Shown here in pieces: positions 8,841 to 18,157 of a stretch of DNA of 64,000 nucleotides (position 1 is its first letter; each line of letters starts with the position of its first letter). Position numbers and translations under genes: made by a program. Source of the stretch: Opitutaceae bacterium (GTDB lineage Bacteria; Verrucomicrobiota; Verrucomicrobiia; Opitutales; Opitutaceae); assembly GCA_016794785.1 (NCBI GenBank), contig JAEUHC010000014.1:62001-126000 (forward strand), given 5' to 3'. Under the pieces are notes generated by a model. The model was given only the letters and a program-made list of their open reading frames with translations. It was not told where the DNA came from and made no database searches.

Positions 8841-9304
8841 AAACCACCCGCTGTCTTTTCGTTTTTCTCCTGAGCCTGCTGGCGACCTCGGCGCTCTACG
8901 CCGCGTTGCCTCCCGTCATCGCCGCGGCCCAGGCCGACCAGGCCCGCGTCAAGGCGATGATGGCCGGCGATGCCACCGCGCTCGCCAACCTCATGTCGGA
9001 CCAGCTGCGTTTCGCGCATTCCGACGGTCGCGTGGAATCCAAGGCCGACTATGTGAAGAACCTGCTCGCCGGCGACACCGCCTACGCCGACGTGAAGCTA
9101 AGCGAGCTCGAGACGAAGCAGATTGCACCTGATGTCGTCTATGTGCTCGGTGCGCAGCAGATGCGCAAACGTCTGGGCCCCGACTGGTCGGAGGTGAAGC
9201 TCCGCTATCTCGCCGTGTGGCGCAATGAGGGCGGCACATGGCGCCTCGTCGCATGGCAGTCCGCCCGCCCCGCGGGCAACAGTGTCGTGCCGCCGAAGAA
9301 ATAG
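8837..9304 (+). CDS. Exported NTF2-like (DUF4440-type) small protein
   Basis: 155-residue protein with a clear signal peptide (MKTTRCLFVFLLSLLATSAL, cleavage near ALYA) and a mature part reading as an NTF2-like cone: AQADQARVKAMMAGDATALA, LMSDQLRFAHSDGRVESKAD, YVKNLLAGD and WRNEGGTWRLVAWQSARP. This is the DUF4440/SnoaL-like layout, used as an enzyme or ligand-binding scaffold. It overlaps glcF by 4 bp, which suggests a periplasmic accessory to glycolate metabolism, although such domains are common and the link rests on position only. Confidence 0.75.
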   Translation: MKTTRCLFVFLLSLLATSALYAALPPVIAAAQADQARVKAMMAGDATALANLMSDQLRFAHSDGRVESKADYVKNLLAGDTAYADVKLSELETKQIAPDVVYVLGAQQMRKRLGPDWSEVKLRYLAVWRNEGGTWRLVAWQSARPAGNSVVPPKK

Positions 9305-9311
9305 CCGTCGC

Positions 9312-11231
9312 TCACCGCGCCGGCAGTCGCTCCAGCTCGAGCCGCGCCTCGGGAAAATCCGGCCGCAGCTTCAAAGCCGCCGCGAGCGCGGCACGGGCCT
9401 CGGCGATTTCACCCGCCTCGGCGAGAAAGCGCGCGTAGGCGACATAGGCCCCGGGCTCCGGCCTGAGGCGGAGCGCGGTCGCAAAGTGCGCCAGCGCGCG
9501 CGGCAACTCCGCGCTGCGGGCGAGCGCCAGGCCCAGGTTGTAGTGCGCCTCGGGATCGCTCGGGACCTGCGCCACGACCTCGGCATAGTGCCGCGCGGCC
9601 TCGGCATGGCGGCCGAGCGCGAAACAGACGCGTCCCGCATTCTTGCGGGCGCCGAGGTGCCGCGGCTCAAGCGCAAGCGCGGCCTCTTGCGCGGCAAGCG
9701 CACCAGCGAGGTCTCCGAGTTCGAATAACGCCGAGCCCAGATTGGCCTGCGCGTTGGCAAATCCGGGCTTGAGCGCCAGCGCCCGCCTAAAGTGGGTCGC
9801 GGCCGAGGAAAAGTCCCGCAGCTCGAACAACACCGTGCCCAGGTTCAGTTCCGTCGCGGCCGACGCCGGATCCAGTTCAAGCGCCCGTTGAAAGACAGGT
9901 CGCGCCTCCGCTGCACGACCGCGTTGCGAGAGGGCCAGGGCATAGCTCGCATGGGCGCGGGCGTTCCCCGGGCGTTTCGCAATCGTGTCGGCCCAGATGG
10001 CGAGCTCATCCTGCATCACACGCGTGCGGGCGGCGGAGACGCCGGCGAAGCCGAGGGCGAGCGCAGCGGCGAGGCAGAGCGTCGCGCGTCCACCCACGGC
10101 GCGATGAGCCGCGAGCACCCAAAATACCACGACCGCGGCCAGCGGCAGATACATCCGGTGCTCGGCCATCGTCTGCGTGACCAGCGGCACCACGCTCGAA
10201 CTCGGCGCCAGAATCGCGAAGAAGAAAACCGCCACAAACCCAAGCTTCGGCCGCCACCGCAGCGCCGCGAGCGTCGCGAGCACCAGCGCCAGCAGCAACA
10301 GGCCCGGCGCGAGCACCGACATCGGATCGGTCACGACGTCCGTGCCGTAGTCGAGCACGAGAGGGTGAGGCCAGAACGCGAGGCCGAGGTAGGCGGGGAT
10401 GGCCTCGCATTGCTTGAGCGCGTAGGCCCACCACGGCACACCCAGGCCGAGGCCCGCGGCGGAGCCCCGGGTGCCGCCCATCGCAACGAGCATCGCCAGC
10501 AGCAGGAGCCAAGTCGCGGCCAGGCTGAGATGAAGCGCGCGCCGCGCCGTCCACGCTGCGCGGAAAGACCCGCCCGCAAAAGCCCGGTCGTGAAGCAGCA
10601 CGAGCACCGGCGCCGCGACCATGATCTCCTTGCTCGCCATGCCGAGCGCTGAAGCCGCGACCGCCAGCACCGGCCAGCGCCGGTTTCGCGGCTCCTCCAC
10701 CGCGCGCACAAAGGCGTAGAGCACGAGCAGCAGAAAAACGCCCGCGAGCAGCTCCGTGCGCTGGATGACGCACGCGACCGACTCCGTCTGGATCGGATGC
10801 ACGCTCCACACCAGCGCCACCGCCAGCGCAATCCCCGACGCCGCAGACCCAAAGCGCACGCGCAGCGCCGGGAGCAGCAACGTGCGCCGCGTCACACCCA
10901 AAAGCAGCCACGCCGCCATCGTGTGGAGCAGCAGATTAGTCGCGTGGTAGCCGCGCGGATTCAGCCCCCCGAAGGCGTAGTCAACCGCGAGGGTGAGATT
11001 GACGATCGGCCGACCCGTGACACCCGTGCCATCCGCCGGAGGCGAGAGCACATCACCCATCCGGGCGAGGCTACGGATCGTGGGGTTGTTCGAGACGGCC
11101 TCGATGTCGTCGAAGAAAAACGGCACCGCCAGCGACCCGCCGTGCGCGAGTAGCACCGCGATCGCGATCGTCAGCATCGCGAAAATACGGGGGTGCTTTT
11201 CCAGCGCTGGGAATTCGTCGCGGCGGGCCAT
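9312..11231 (-). CDS. Polytopic membrane protein with C-terminal TPR repeats
   Basis: 639-residue protein. The N-terminal about 400 residues hold roughly nine to eleven transmembrane helices and loop motifs such as FFFDDIEAVSNNPTIRS and SVHPIQTESVACVIQRTELL, the pattern of Tmtc/PMT-related bacterial membrane proteins. The C-terminal about 220 residues are tandem TPR units (for example ALELDPASAATELNLGTVLF, ALALKPGFANAQANLGSALF and VPSDPEAHYNLGLALARSAE). Relatives are suspected membrane glycosyltransferases, with the acidic loop after helix 1 as the candidate catalytic site. The gene is convergent with the NTF2-like gene and has no obvious partner. Confidence 0.75.
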   Translation of the reverse strand: MARRDEFPALEKHPRIFAMLTIAIAVLLAHGGSLAVPFFFDDIEAVSNNPTIRSLARMGDVLSPPADGTGVTGRPIVNLTLAVDYAFGGLNPRGYHATNLLLHTMAAWLLLGVTRRTLLLPALRVRFGSAASGIALAVALVWSVHPIQTESVACVIQRTELLAGVFLLLVLYAFVRAVEEPRNRRWPVLAVAASALGMASKEIMVAAPVLVLLHDRAFAGGSFRAAWTARRALHLSLAATWLLLLAMLVAMGGTRGSAAGLGLGVPWWAYALKQCEAIPAYLGLAFWPHPLVLDYGTDVVTDPMSVLAPGLLLLALVLATLAALRWRPKLGFVAVFFFAILAPSSSVVPLVTQTMAEHRMYLPLAAVVVFWVLAAHRAVGGRATLCLAAALALGFAGVSAARTRVMQDELAIWADTIAKRPGNARAHASYALALSQRGRAAEARPVFQRALELDPASAATELNLGTVLFELRDFSSAATHFRRALALKPGFANAQANLGSALFELGDLAGALAAQEAALALEPRHLGARKNAGRVCFALGRHAEAARHYAEVVAQVPSDPEAHYNLGLALARSAELPRALAHFATALRLRPEPGAYVAYARFLAEAGEIAEARAALAAALKLRPDFPEARLELERLPAR

Positions 11232-11301
11232 CGGTGTATCGGCGCCAGCAAAGCGGGGCGAAGGCGGCCCGTGCCATCGAAAACGAAGCCCGACCGACCG
11301 C

Positions 11302-12948
11302 CTACTTCGCCCCCGGCACCATGCCGGGCCACACGTAGGCCTGCAGCATCACGAACACCCCGACGAGAAACGCCAGCGCCACGCTGTGCCAGAAGACCGA
11401 GCGCAGAATCGCACCCGCCGTCGGGCTGTCGGGGTGCCCGCCGGTGGCGACGCTTGCGACCACTATGCTCTGCGCGTCGATCATCTTGCCCATCACTCCG
11501 CCGGAGCTGTTGGCGGCGCACATGAGCAACGGCGGGAAATTGAGCGCCTCGGCGGTGACCTTCTGGAGGTTGCCGAAGAGCACGTTGGACGACGTGTCGC
11601 TGCCCGTGAGGGCCACGCCCAGCCAGCCGATGATCGGCGAGAAGAACGGGAACAGCCACCCCGTGCCCGCCATCGCCAGGCCCATCGTGGTGTCGGTGCC
11701 GCTGTATTTCGTGGTGAAGCCGAGCGCCATCATGGCCGAGATGGTGAGGAGCGAGATGCGCACGCGCCAAAGGGTCTGGCCGTAGATGCGCAGCGCGCGG
11801 CCGACGCTCACGCGCAGGGCGACGACCGAGGCGAGGCCCGCCAGCAACAATGCGGTGCCGGTGGCGGAGAGCAGGTTGAGGCTGAAGACGGCCTTTTCCG
11901 GCGTGGGCGCGGGCGCGACCGGCGGCACCTTGATCACGGCGTTGTGCAGCTCCGGCACCGGAATCTGCGGGGCAAACCAGGCGTTGAGCTGGCTCTTCAC
12001 CTGCGGCATGCCCCAGGCGAAGACGAAGACCGTGAGAAAAATCCACGGCAGCCAGGCCTTCCACGCGGGCCCGGTCCCCGCGACCGCCGCATTCGACGAC
12101 GCCGCCGCGGCGGCCGCGGGGTTGGATTGCTCCTCGGCCGGTTTCCAAAACTGCATCAGCACGACGACCGAGAGCATTGAGACCGCGCCGGCCACGATGT
12201 CCACAAGCCACGGCCCGTGATAGTTGCTCACGAGAAACTGCACGATCCCGAACGAACCGCCGGCCACGAGGCACGCCGGCCACACCGCGACCATGCCGCG
12301 CCAGCCCACCTGCGCCGCGACGAGCCAGAACGGGACGATCAGCGAGAAGAACGGCAGCTGCCGCCCGACCATCGCGCTGAGTTCCAGCAGATCGAGGCTC
12401 GTGAGCGGAGCGAGCGTGACGAGCGGCGTGCCGAGCGAGCCGAAGGCGACGGGCGCGGTGTTGCCGATGAGCGCGAGCTTCGCGGCCTCCAGCGGCTTGA
12501 ACCCCAGCCCGATCATGAGCGCGCCCGAGATCGCGACCGGGGCGCCAAAGCCCGCCGCGCCCTCGATGAACGCGCCGAACGAAAACGCGATCAGCAGCGC
12601 CTGGATGCGCCGGTCGCCGGAGACGCTGGCGATCTGTTTTTGCAGCACGGCAAACTGCCCCGTCTCCACCGAGAGCTGGTAGATGAAGATCGCGTTGAGG
12701 ATCAGCCAGCCGATCGGCAACAGGCCGAAAGCCGCGCCGTAGCCGGCGGCCGCCGCGGCGAGCGACAGCGGCATGCCATAGACAAAAACCGCCACCGCGC
12801 CCGCCACCGCCAGCGCGATGAGCGCCGCGATATGCGCCCGCACGTGCCAGAAGGCGAGGAGACCGAGCAGCACGACGACCGGAATAGCGGCGATGAGAGC
12901 CGAGGTGCCGATGCCACCGACCGGGGCGTAGTTTTGGGACCAAGTCAT
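11302..12948 (-). CDS. L-lactate/glycolate permease (LctP family)
   Basis: 548-residue membrane carrier of the LldP/GlcA family, which imports L-lactate or glycolate with protons; E. coli LldP is 551 residues. Family features include the N-terminal MTWSQNYAPVGG, the loop FIYQLSVETGQFAVLQKQIA, the conserved SFGAFIEGAAGFGAPVAISG, NTAPVAFGSLGTPLVTLAPL, and near the end GSDTSSNVLFGNLQKVTAEA and AANSSGGVMGKMIDAQSIVV. The ATG at 12948 is chosen because MTWSQNY is the typical start of the family; an in-frame extension to 13062 adds a low-complexity leader. With glcDEF 2.5 kb away, glycolate import is plausible, but specificity cannot be settled from sequence. Confidence 0.92.
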   Translation of the reverse strand: MTWSQNYAPVGGIGTSALIAAIPVVVLLGLLAFWHVRAHIAALIALAVAGAVAVFVYGMPLSLAAAAAGYGAAFGLLPIGWLILNAIFIYQLSVETGQFAVLQKQIASVSGDRRIQALLIAFSFGAFIEGAAGFGAPVAISGALMIGLGFKPLEAAKLALIGNTAPVAFGSLGTPLVTLAPLTSLDLLELSAMVGRQLPFFSLIVPFWLVAAQVGWRGMVAVWPACLVAGGSFGIVQFLVSNYHGPWLVDIVAGAVSMLSVVVLMQFWKPAEEQSNPAAAAAASSNAAVAGTGPAWKAWLPWIFLTVFVFAWGMPQVKSQLNAWFAPQIPVPELHNAVIKVPPVAPAPTPEKAVFSLNLLSATGTALLLAGLASVVALRVSVGRALRIYGQTLWRVRISLLTISAMMALGFTTKYSGTDTTMGLAMAGTGWLFPFFSPIIGWLGVALTGSDTSSNVLFGNLQKVTAEALNFPPLLMCAANSSGGVMGKMIDAQSIVVASVATGGHPDSPTAGAILRSVFWHSVALAFLVGVFVMLQAYVWPGMVPGAK

Positions 12949-13199
12949 GAGGAAGGCGAAAGAAGGGAAGAAAGAGTGAGGGAGAGAGGTCGAGACCGGG
13001 GCATGGGGCGTGGCCAGGGTCGGAGGGAGACGCGAACGATGCACGCGCAGGGGCGGTCGCAAGGAGTCAGGGGCGCGCGCAGGTGGCGAGAAATTTTCTC
13101 AAAGTGTGCCGGGGGCGGAGGAAAGCCGCTGGGCGGGGCCCGCGTGGAATTTCGTTGCGGGCGGGAATTCACGCCCGGCGAATCAACGTCGCCCCACCC

Positions 13200-13787
13200 A
13201 TGAAACTCCTCCCTGTCACTCTCCCCGGCCGCGCGGTGCGGCTCGAGCCGCTGGCCGAGGCGCACCACGCTGCGCTCGAACGCAACGGCGCCGAGGCCGA
13301 GATCTGGCGCTGGATGACTTTTCCGTCCGCCGAGCCGCGGGCGATGGCGCGCGCCTGGTGCGCCAAGCTGGGCGCGATGCAGGCGCGCGGCGAAGCGGTG
13401 GCTTTTGCGATCGTGGACACCGCGCGGGGCGAGGCGGTGGGCGGCACCGTGCTCTTCGACCACGCGGAAGAGCACAAGCGAGTGGAGATCGGCTACACGT
13501 GGCTGGCGCGGACGGCCTGGCGGACGGCGATCAACACCGAGGCGAAATTCCTGCTGCTGCGGCACGCGTTCGAGACGCTCGGGCTGAACCGCGTGCAGCT
13601 AAAAACCGATGCGCGCAACGCTCGCTCGCAGGCCGCCATCGCGCGGCTGGGCGCGGTGCGCGAGGGCGTCTGGCGGTCTCATATGATTTTACCGGACGGC
13701 TGGGTGCGCGACTCCGTTGTGTTCTCGATCCTCGCGGCCGAGTGGCCCGCCGTGAAATCCAAGCTTGAGCGGCTGATGGATCGATGA
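13200..13787 (+). CDS. GNAT family N-acetyltransferase
   Basis: 195-residue acetyltransferase of the RimJ/RimL-like group, which transfers acetyl from acetyl-CoA to an amine. Visible features are the N-terminal strand RAVRLEPLAEAHHAAL, the central EIGYTWLARTAWRTAINTEA and LNRVQLKTDARNARSQAAIA, then RLGAVREGVWRSHMILPDGW; these are the acetyl-CoA-loop and splayed-strand regions of GNAT proteins that act on protein N-termini or small amines. The ATG at 13200 is preferred over an upstream start at 13083, which adds a non-conserved basic leader. It is convergent with the M28 peptidase; only 4 bp separate the stops. Confidence 0.85.
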   Translation: MKLLPVTLPGRAVRLEPLAEAHHAALERNGAEAEIWRWMTFPSAEPRAMARAWCAKLGAMQARGEAVAFAIVDTARGEAVGGTVLFDHAEEHKRVEIGYTWLARTAWRTAINTEAKFLLLRHAFETLGLNRVQLKTDARNARSQAAIARLGAVREGVWRSHMILPDGWVRDSVVFSILAAEWPAVKSKLERLMDR

Positions 13788-13791
13788 CCGG

Positions 13792-15189
13792 TCAGAGTCC
13801 CTGCGTGTCCACGAGCCACACCAGCGCGGCGAGGGCGCCGGCGCCGAGGTGGAGCTCGCGGGGATGCACCTTGTCGATCGAGTCGGCCGTCGTGTGGTGG
13901 TAGTCGAAGTAGCGTTGTGAATCCGGCGTGAGGCCGGCGACCGCAATGCCCTGGGCAAGCAGCGGGCCCACATCGGCCCCACCCGTGCCTTTGACAAACG
14001 AGTTCAGGCCATACGGCGCAAAGAGCGCCGCCCAGCGCGCGGCGGCGCGCTCGTGCAAGTCGCCCTGCGTGCTGCCGAGGTTGAAGCCGCGGGGCTGGAA
14101 GCCGCCGTTGTCCGTCTCAATGGCGATGACATGCCGCTCCTGCTTCTCGCGCACGGACGCCGCGTAGGCGAGCGAGCCGCGGAGGCCGTTCTCCTCGTTG
14201 GTGAAGAGCACGCAGCGCAGCGTGTGGCGCGGCCGCAGCCCGAGAGCGCGGAAAATCCGCAGCACCTCGATCGACTGCACGATGCCCGAGCCGTTGTCGT
14301 GCGCGCCGGGCGTCACATCCCACGAGTCCAGGTGGCCGCCGACCAGAATGATTTGCTCGGGAAACTCTGTGCCGCGGATCTCGCCGATGACGTTGTGCGA
14401 CGGCGCGTCGGGCAGCCAGCGGGAGTTGATCGTGAGCGCGACGCGCACCGTCGCACCGCCGGACTTTTTCGCCGCGGTGAGCGCGGCGCCGAGTCTTTCC
14501 GCGGCAAGCGTCGAGATCGCGGCGGCCGGGATGCGCGGGGCGTCGGGCGCGTAATTGGTGCCGCCGGTGTGCGGCAGATCATCGAGGGCATGCGTCATGG
14601 AGCGCACGATCACCGCGACGGCACCGAGACGCGCCGCCGCCGAGGGCCCGCGGCTGCGCACGCCGACCCCCGTGCTGTAGGCCGTGCCGGGGCGCACGAT
14701 CGCAGGATCCATCGGGCGGTTGAAGAAGACGATCTTTCCAGCGACCTGCTCGCGGCCGAGCGCGGCTACCTCCTCGAGCGATTTTACCTCGACGACCTCC
14801 GCCTCGATCCCGCCGGCGGGCGTGGCCACGGAGCCGCCGAGCGCAAAGGCCGCGAGCGGCTGCGGCGCGCCACCAGCGAGGAGCGTGACGGATTCCTTCG
14901 CGCCGCGCTCCCAATGCGGGACCATCACGTCCTGCCGGTAAACCGTTTCAGCGCCGGCGCGCTTCAGCGCGGCCTCGCCCCAGGTGACCGCGCCGGCGAG
15001 GGCCTTCGAGCCAGCGAGACGGCCCGGGTAGGTGGTGACAAGGGTGCGGAGTTCGCCATAGGCACGCCCGCGCACGAGCGCCTCCGTGAAAATCGCCCGC
15101 AGGGTCGCCTCAGGATCGGCGGGAGCTTGGGCGCGGACGGCGGTCAGGCTGGCGAAGAGGGCAAGGATGAAGCGGAAAGTGCGGCGCAT
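13792..15189 (-). CDS. Secreted M28 family metallopeptidase with PA domain
   Basis: 465-residue zinc peptidase with an N-terminal signal (MRRTFRFILALFASLTAVRA). A PA-type insert (about residues 110-250, KIVFFNRPM through AAISTLAAERLG) precedes the catalytic domain. Metal ligands fit the M28 pattern: GGHLDSWDVTPGAHDNGSGI (His and bridging Asp), TNEENGLRGS (general-base Glu and Glu ligand), IETDNGGFQP (Asp) and DYHHTTADSIDKV (His). It should act outside the cytoplasm as an aminopeptidase or carboxypeptidase, like PGCP or aminopeptidase Q. The ATG at 15189 is chosen because it begins the signal peptide; a longer in-frame extension overlaps the next gene in another frame. Confidence 0.9.
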   Translation of the reverse strand: MRRTFRFILALFASLTAVRAQAPADPEATLRAIFTEALVRGRAYGELRTLVTTYPGRLAGSKALAGAVTWGEAALKRAGAETVYRQDVMVPHWERGAKESVTLLAGGAPQPLAAFALGGSVATPAGGIEAEVVEVKSLEEVAALGREQVAGKIVFFNRPMDPAIVRPGTAYSTGVGVRSRGPSAAARLGAVAVIVRSMTHALDDLPHTGGTNYAPDAPRIPAAAISTLAAERLGAALTAAKKSGGATVRVALTINSRWLPDAPSHNVIGEIRGTEFPEQIILVGGHLDSWDVTPGAHDNGSGIVQSIEVLRIFRALGLRPRHTLRCVLFTNEENGLRGSLAYAASVREKQERHVIAIETDNGGFQPRGFNLGSTQGDLHERAAARWAALFAPYGLNSFVKGTGGADVGPLLAQGIAVAGLTPDSQRYFDYHHTTADSIDKVHPRELHLGAGALAALVWLVDTQGL

Positions 15190-15282
15190 GAAGGGATTTT
15201 TTCGAGGGAGGCAGCTCAGAGACAAGCGGTGAGTGCGCAGCGGACCGGACAGCGGGTGCCACGAGCGAGCGGCACAAGGCTG

Positions 15283-15357
15283 GTAGCCCGCCTCGTGAGA
15301 GGCGGGAGGGCTCGCCCTTTTGCTGCCGTCGGTCCCTGCTCTCACGAGCAGGGCCAC
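15283..15357. repeat. REPIN-like element (GTAG foot)
   Basis: The element begins GTAGCCCGCCTCGTGAGAGG and holds two hairpins: CCCGCCTC-GTGA-GAGGCGGG (15287-15306) and CCCTGCTC-TCAC-GAGCAGGG (15333-15352). It aligns along its whole length with 37720-37795, including the shared GTCGGTCCC before the second hairpin, so the two are copies of one family. It lies between the DUF1592 gene and the downstream peptidase. Confidence 0.8.
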
Positions 15358-15365
15358 CAAAAAGA

Positions 15366-18044
15366 TCACTTCGATCGGAACAGCTCGCTCTGCACGATGG
15401 CGTGGACGATCGCGCGCACGCCGTGGTTTTTCGCGGCGGTCTCGCGCACGAGTTGCTCGATGGCCGGCCGATCGCTGAAACGCACCGGCGCACCCGTCGC
15501 GTAAACCATGAGTTGCTGGATGAGGTTGCGGGCGACCTCGGTCTCGCGGTCGAGGAGGAGGCGCTTGAACTCGCGCACGTCCGCAAAGGCCCGCCCATCG
15601 GGGACGTGGCCGGCGGCATCGACCGGGAGGCCGTAGTGCCACTCGAAGGGCTGCCCGTTCTTGCCGAGGCCCTTCTCCGCCGGCTTGTCCTCCGCGACGG
15701 CACGGTAGCGGTCGCGCCAGGCGCCCATGATGTCGAAGTTCTCCAGCGCGAAACCCGGCGGATCGATTTTGTCGTGGCAGGAGGCGCAGCTCTTGTCGGC
15801 GCGGTGCTTTTCCAGCTGCTGGCGGATGGTGACGGCACCGCGGATGTCGGGCTCGACGGCGGGCACGGGCGGCGGCGGCGGAATCTCGAGGCCGAGGATG
15901 CGCTCGACGATCCATTTGCCACGGAGCACAGGCGAGGTGGTGGTGCCGTTGGCCGTGACCTTGAGCACGCTGGCCTGCGTCATGAGGCCACCGCGCGGCG
16001 AGCCCACGGGCAGCGCGACGCGGCACGGCGAGCTGCCGGTCACGCCCGGGATGCCGTAGTGGACCGCGAGTCGCTCGTTGAGAAACGTGAAGTCGGAATC
16101 GATCAGGTTGCGCGCCGGCAAATCGCGGCGGAGCAGCTCGGCGAAGAAGAGCTGCGTCTCGATCACGGCGGCCTCGGCCAGCGCATCGTCGAGGTAGTAG
16201 TCGTTGTAGAGCGTGGTGGAGGGCGTGGTGTCCTCCATCTTACGCAGATCGATCCAGTAATCGAGGAAAGCATCCGTGAAGCGCCGCGACTTCGGATCGG
16301 CGAGCAGGCGCTCGGTCTCGGCACGGAGCCCGGCCGGTGTGCGCAGTTCGCCGCGCGCGGCCCGGGCGCGGAGCGCGCTGTCGGGTTCGGAATTCGAGAG
16401 AAAATACGCGAGCCGCGCGGCCAGCGCGTGGTCGTCGAGCTGGCCCGGCTGCTCCTCCAGGAAAATGAAGGCCGGCGAGGCGAGCACCGCGGTGTAGCAC
16501 GCGATCATCGCCTCGGTGAAGCTGAGGCCGGCCTGGGTGCGGTCGTCGAAGAGCGCGAGAAAACGATCCGCTTCGGCCGCGCCCGCGGGGCGGCGGTAGG
16601 CCCGGGTGATGAAACCACCAAGCAGGCGCGCGGCGTCGGCGCGCGGATTCTGCGAGACGACCTCGACCGCCGTCTCCTCGACGGGCACGACCCGCTGGCC
16701 GGCGTTGCGGCCCGTGTCGCGGCGCTCGCCGCCGGGCACGGTGGGGATGGGGATGCCACCGATCTTTTTTTGCGCCGCCCGCAGCGGCAGATCGCCAAAG
16801 AGGAGGCGATAGCCGGCGGCGGTGGACTCGTCGTAGAGCGGTCCCTCGATCTCCATCCAGCGAAAGGCGACGGCCGGGGCACCCTCGGGCGTCATGAGTG
16901 GGTTGCGGAAATTATTCGGGCGCGAGCGGTAGAGGCGCGAGGCGTCGGGCACCAAGGTCTCGTTGGCGAGCAGCCAGACCTCGCCGAGATCATACACGGC
17001 CGGCTCCGGCGTGAGATCGAATTCACCCACGCGGCGGTTCAGCACGCCGTTGCGCGTATAGACGGTGATGGGCTCGTGGCGCCGGCCGGGCTGCGGATGA
17101 TCGTAGTCGCCCACGTTCTTGTTGGGCGGGCGCGGCGTGCCTTTTTTGTCCTGCTCGCCTTTGAACGACATCGCGATGCCGCCCGGCGGCACCCACAGCG
17201 TGTAGCCGCTGAAGCGCACGCGGTAGCGGCCGGCGACCGGCGCGCGAAACCCGTCCCAGCGGTAGGTGAAGCCCGTGACGTAGTTGCTCGAGACCCAGCC
17301 GATGGCCTCCTCGTCGCGGCGCGCGGGATCGCTGAGCGGCGCGCGCAGCCAGCGCACGTCGGGCTGCGCCGTGTGCAGGCCGACGACGGGAAACGTCATG
17401 CGGTCCGGCGAGGAATTGAAGCTGTTGCCGGTGAACTTGCTCGTGAGCGTGCGCTGATCGCGGGCGTAGTGGCGCACGGTCGTCGTGGGCGGCCGCGTGA
17501 ACTGCACGCTCAGGACCTGCCGCATCGCGTAGTCGGCCGCGCTCATATAGCGCGACAGGTGGACGTGCGAGACATCGAGGGCGCCGCTGAGTTTGTTGAA
17601 GCGGTGCGACTCGCCGTCCTCGGGGAACAGACCCTTCACCTGCAGCCAAGGCGCGGCGAAGAGATCGCGCAGGGTGTTCTCATATTCGTAGCCGTTGAGG
17701 CGGCGGGCCGTGGCGCGGCCTTCGCGCGCGGCGACCTCGCGCTCGTGGGTGATGAACGCCCCGGCGAGCGAGCCAAGGAACGCCGACATCTCCGTGGCCT
17801 CCGGGCGCGCCTTGTTTTTCGGCGGCATCTCGCCCGCCTCCACGCGATCGTGGAGGCGAATCCAGAGATCGAAGTTCGCGCGGTCGGCGGGTTTGAACGC
17901 GAGCGACGTGAGATCGAGGCCCGCCTCCTTGTCGGTGTCGTTGTGGCAGCCGGCGCAGTGCTTCTCGATGAAAGCCGGGGCGAGGGGCGGCACGGACGCC
18001 GCAAAAAGCGGCGCGGCGGAAAACAAGAGCGCCATCGTAAGCAT
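15366..18044 (-). CDS. DUF1587/DUF1592/DUF1588/DUF1585 c-type haem protein
   Basis: 892-residue exported protein of the Planctomycetes-Verrucomicrobia PSD family. A signal peptide (MLTMALLFSAAPLFAA) is followed at residues 30-34 by the haem-binding motif CAGCH, and a second CASCH lies at about 753-757 in the DUF1588 part (CHDKIDPPGFALENFDIMGA). Between are TARRLNGYEYENTLRDLF (DUF1587), a long beta-rich insert (FRAPVAGRYRVRFSGYTLWV), then ARLLGGFITRAYRRP (DUF1595-like) and LAARLAYFLSNSEPDSALRA (DUF1592). The C-terminus, REFKRLLLDRETEVARNLIQ, is DUF1585. It pairs with the DUF1552 gene just upstream. The function of the family is not established; a periplasmic redox or glycan-related role is suspected. 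Confidence 0.9.
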   Translation of the reverse strand: MLTMALLFSAAPLFAASVPPLAPAFIEKHCAGCHNDTDKEAGLDLTSLAFKPADRANFDLWIRLHDRVEAGEMPPKNKARPEATEMSAFLGSLAGAFITHEREVAAREGRATARRLNGYEYENTLRDLFAAPWLQVKGLFPEDGESHRFNKLSGALDVSHVHLSRYMSAADYAMRQVLSVQFTRPPTTTVRHYARDQRTLTSKFTGNSFNSSPDRMTFPVVGLHTAQPDVRWLRAPLSDPARRDEEAIGWVSSNYVTGFTYRWDGFRAPVAGRYRVRFSGYTLWVPPGGIAMSFKGEQDKKGTPRPPNKNVGDYDHPQPGRRHEPITVYTRNGVLNRRVGEFDLTPEPAVYDLGEVWLLANETLVPDASRLYRSRPNNFRNPLMTPEGAPAVAFRWMEIEGPLYDESTAAGYRLLFGDLPLRAAQKKIGGIPIPTVPGGERRDTGRNAGQRVVPVEETAVEVVSQNPRADAARLLGGFITRAYRRPAGAAEADRFLALFDDRTQAGLSFTEAMIACYTAVLASPAFIFLEEQPGQLDDHALAARLAYFLSNSEPDSALRARAARGELRTPAGLRAETERLLADPKSRRFTDAFLDYWIDLRKMEDTTPSTTLYNDYYLDDALAEAAVIETQLFFAELLRRDLPARNLIDSDFTFLNERLAVHYGIPGVTGSSPCRVALPVGSPRGGLMTQASVLKVTANGTTTSPVLRGKWIVERILGLEIPPPPPVPAVEPDIRGAVTIRQQLEKHRADKSCASCHDKIDPPGFALENFDIMGAWRDRYRAVAEDKPAEKGLGKNGQPFEWHYGLPVDAAGHVPDGRAFADVREFKRLLLDRETEVARNLIQQLMVYATGAPVRFSDRPAIEQLVRETAAKNHGVRAIVHAIVQSELFRSK

Positions 18045-18114
18045 GCGGTGGGGCCTGTTCTCCGAACCGGCCTGGGTTTTCGGCTCCCTGCGCCGTGCTT
18101 CACCCGGCAACTCA

Positions 18115-18140
18115 GGGCGGCTCGGAGAGCCGCCCCCACC
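18115..18140. repeat. Single REP-like hairpin (GTGG foot on minus strand)
   Basis: Perfect palindrome GGGCGGCTC-GGA-GAGCCGCCC (18115-18135) followed by CCACC, which on the minus strand reads GGTGG before the palindrome. It lies in the 113-bp gap between the DUF1552 and DUF1592 genes. It could also lower read-through between the two genes; there is no T-run. Confidence 0.65.
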
Positions 18141-18157
18141 TTCGATCCATTGCAGGC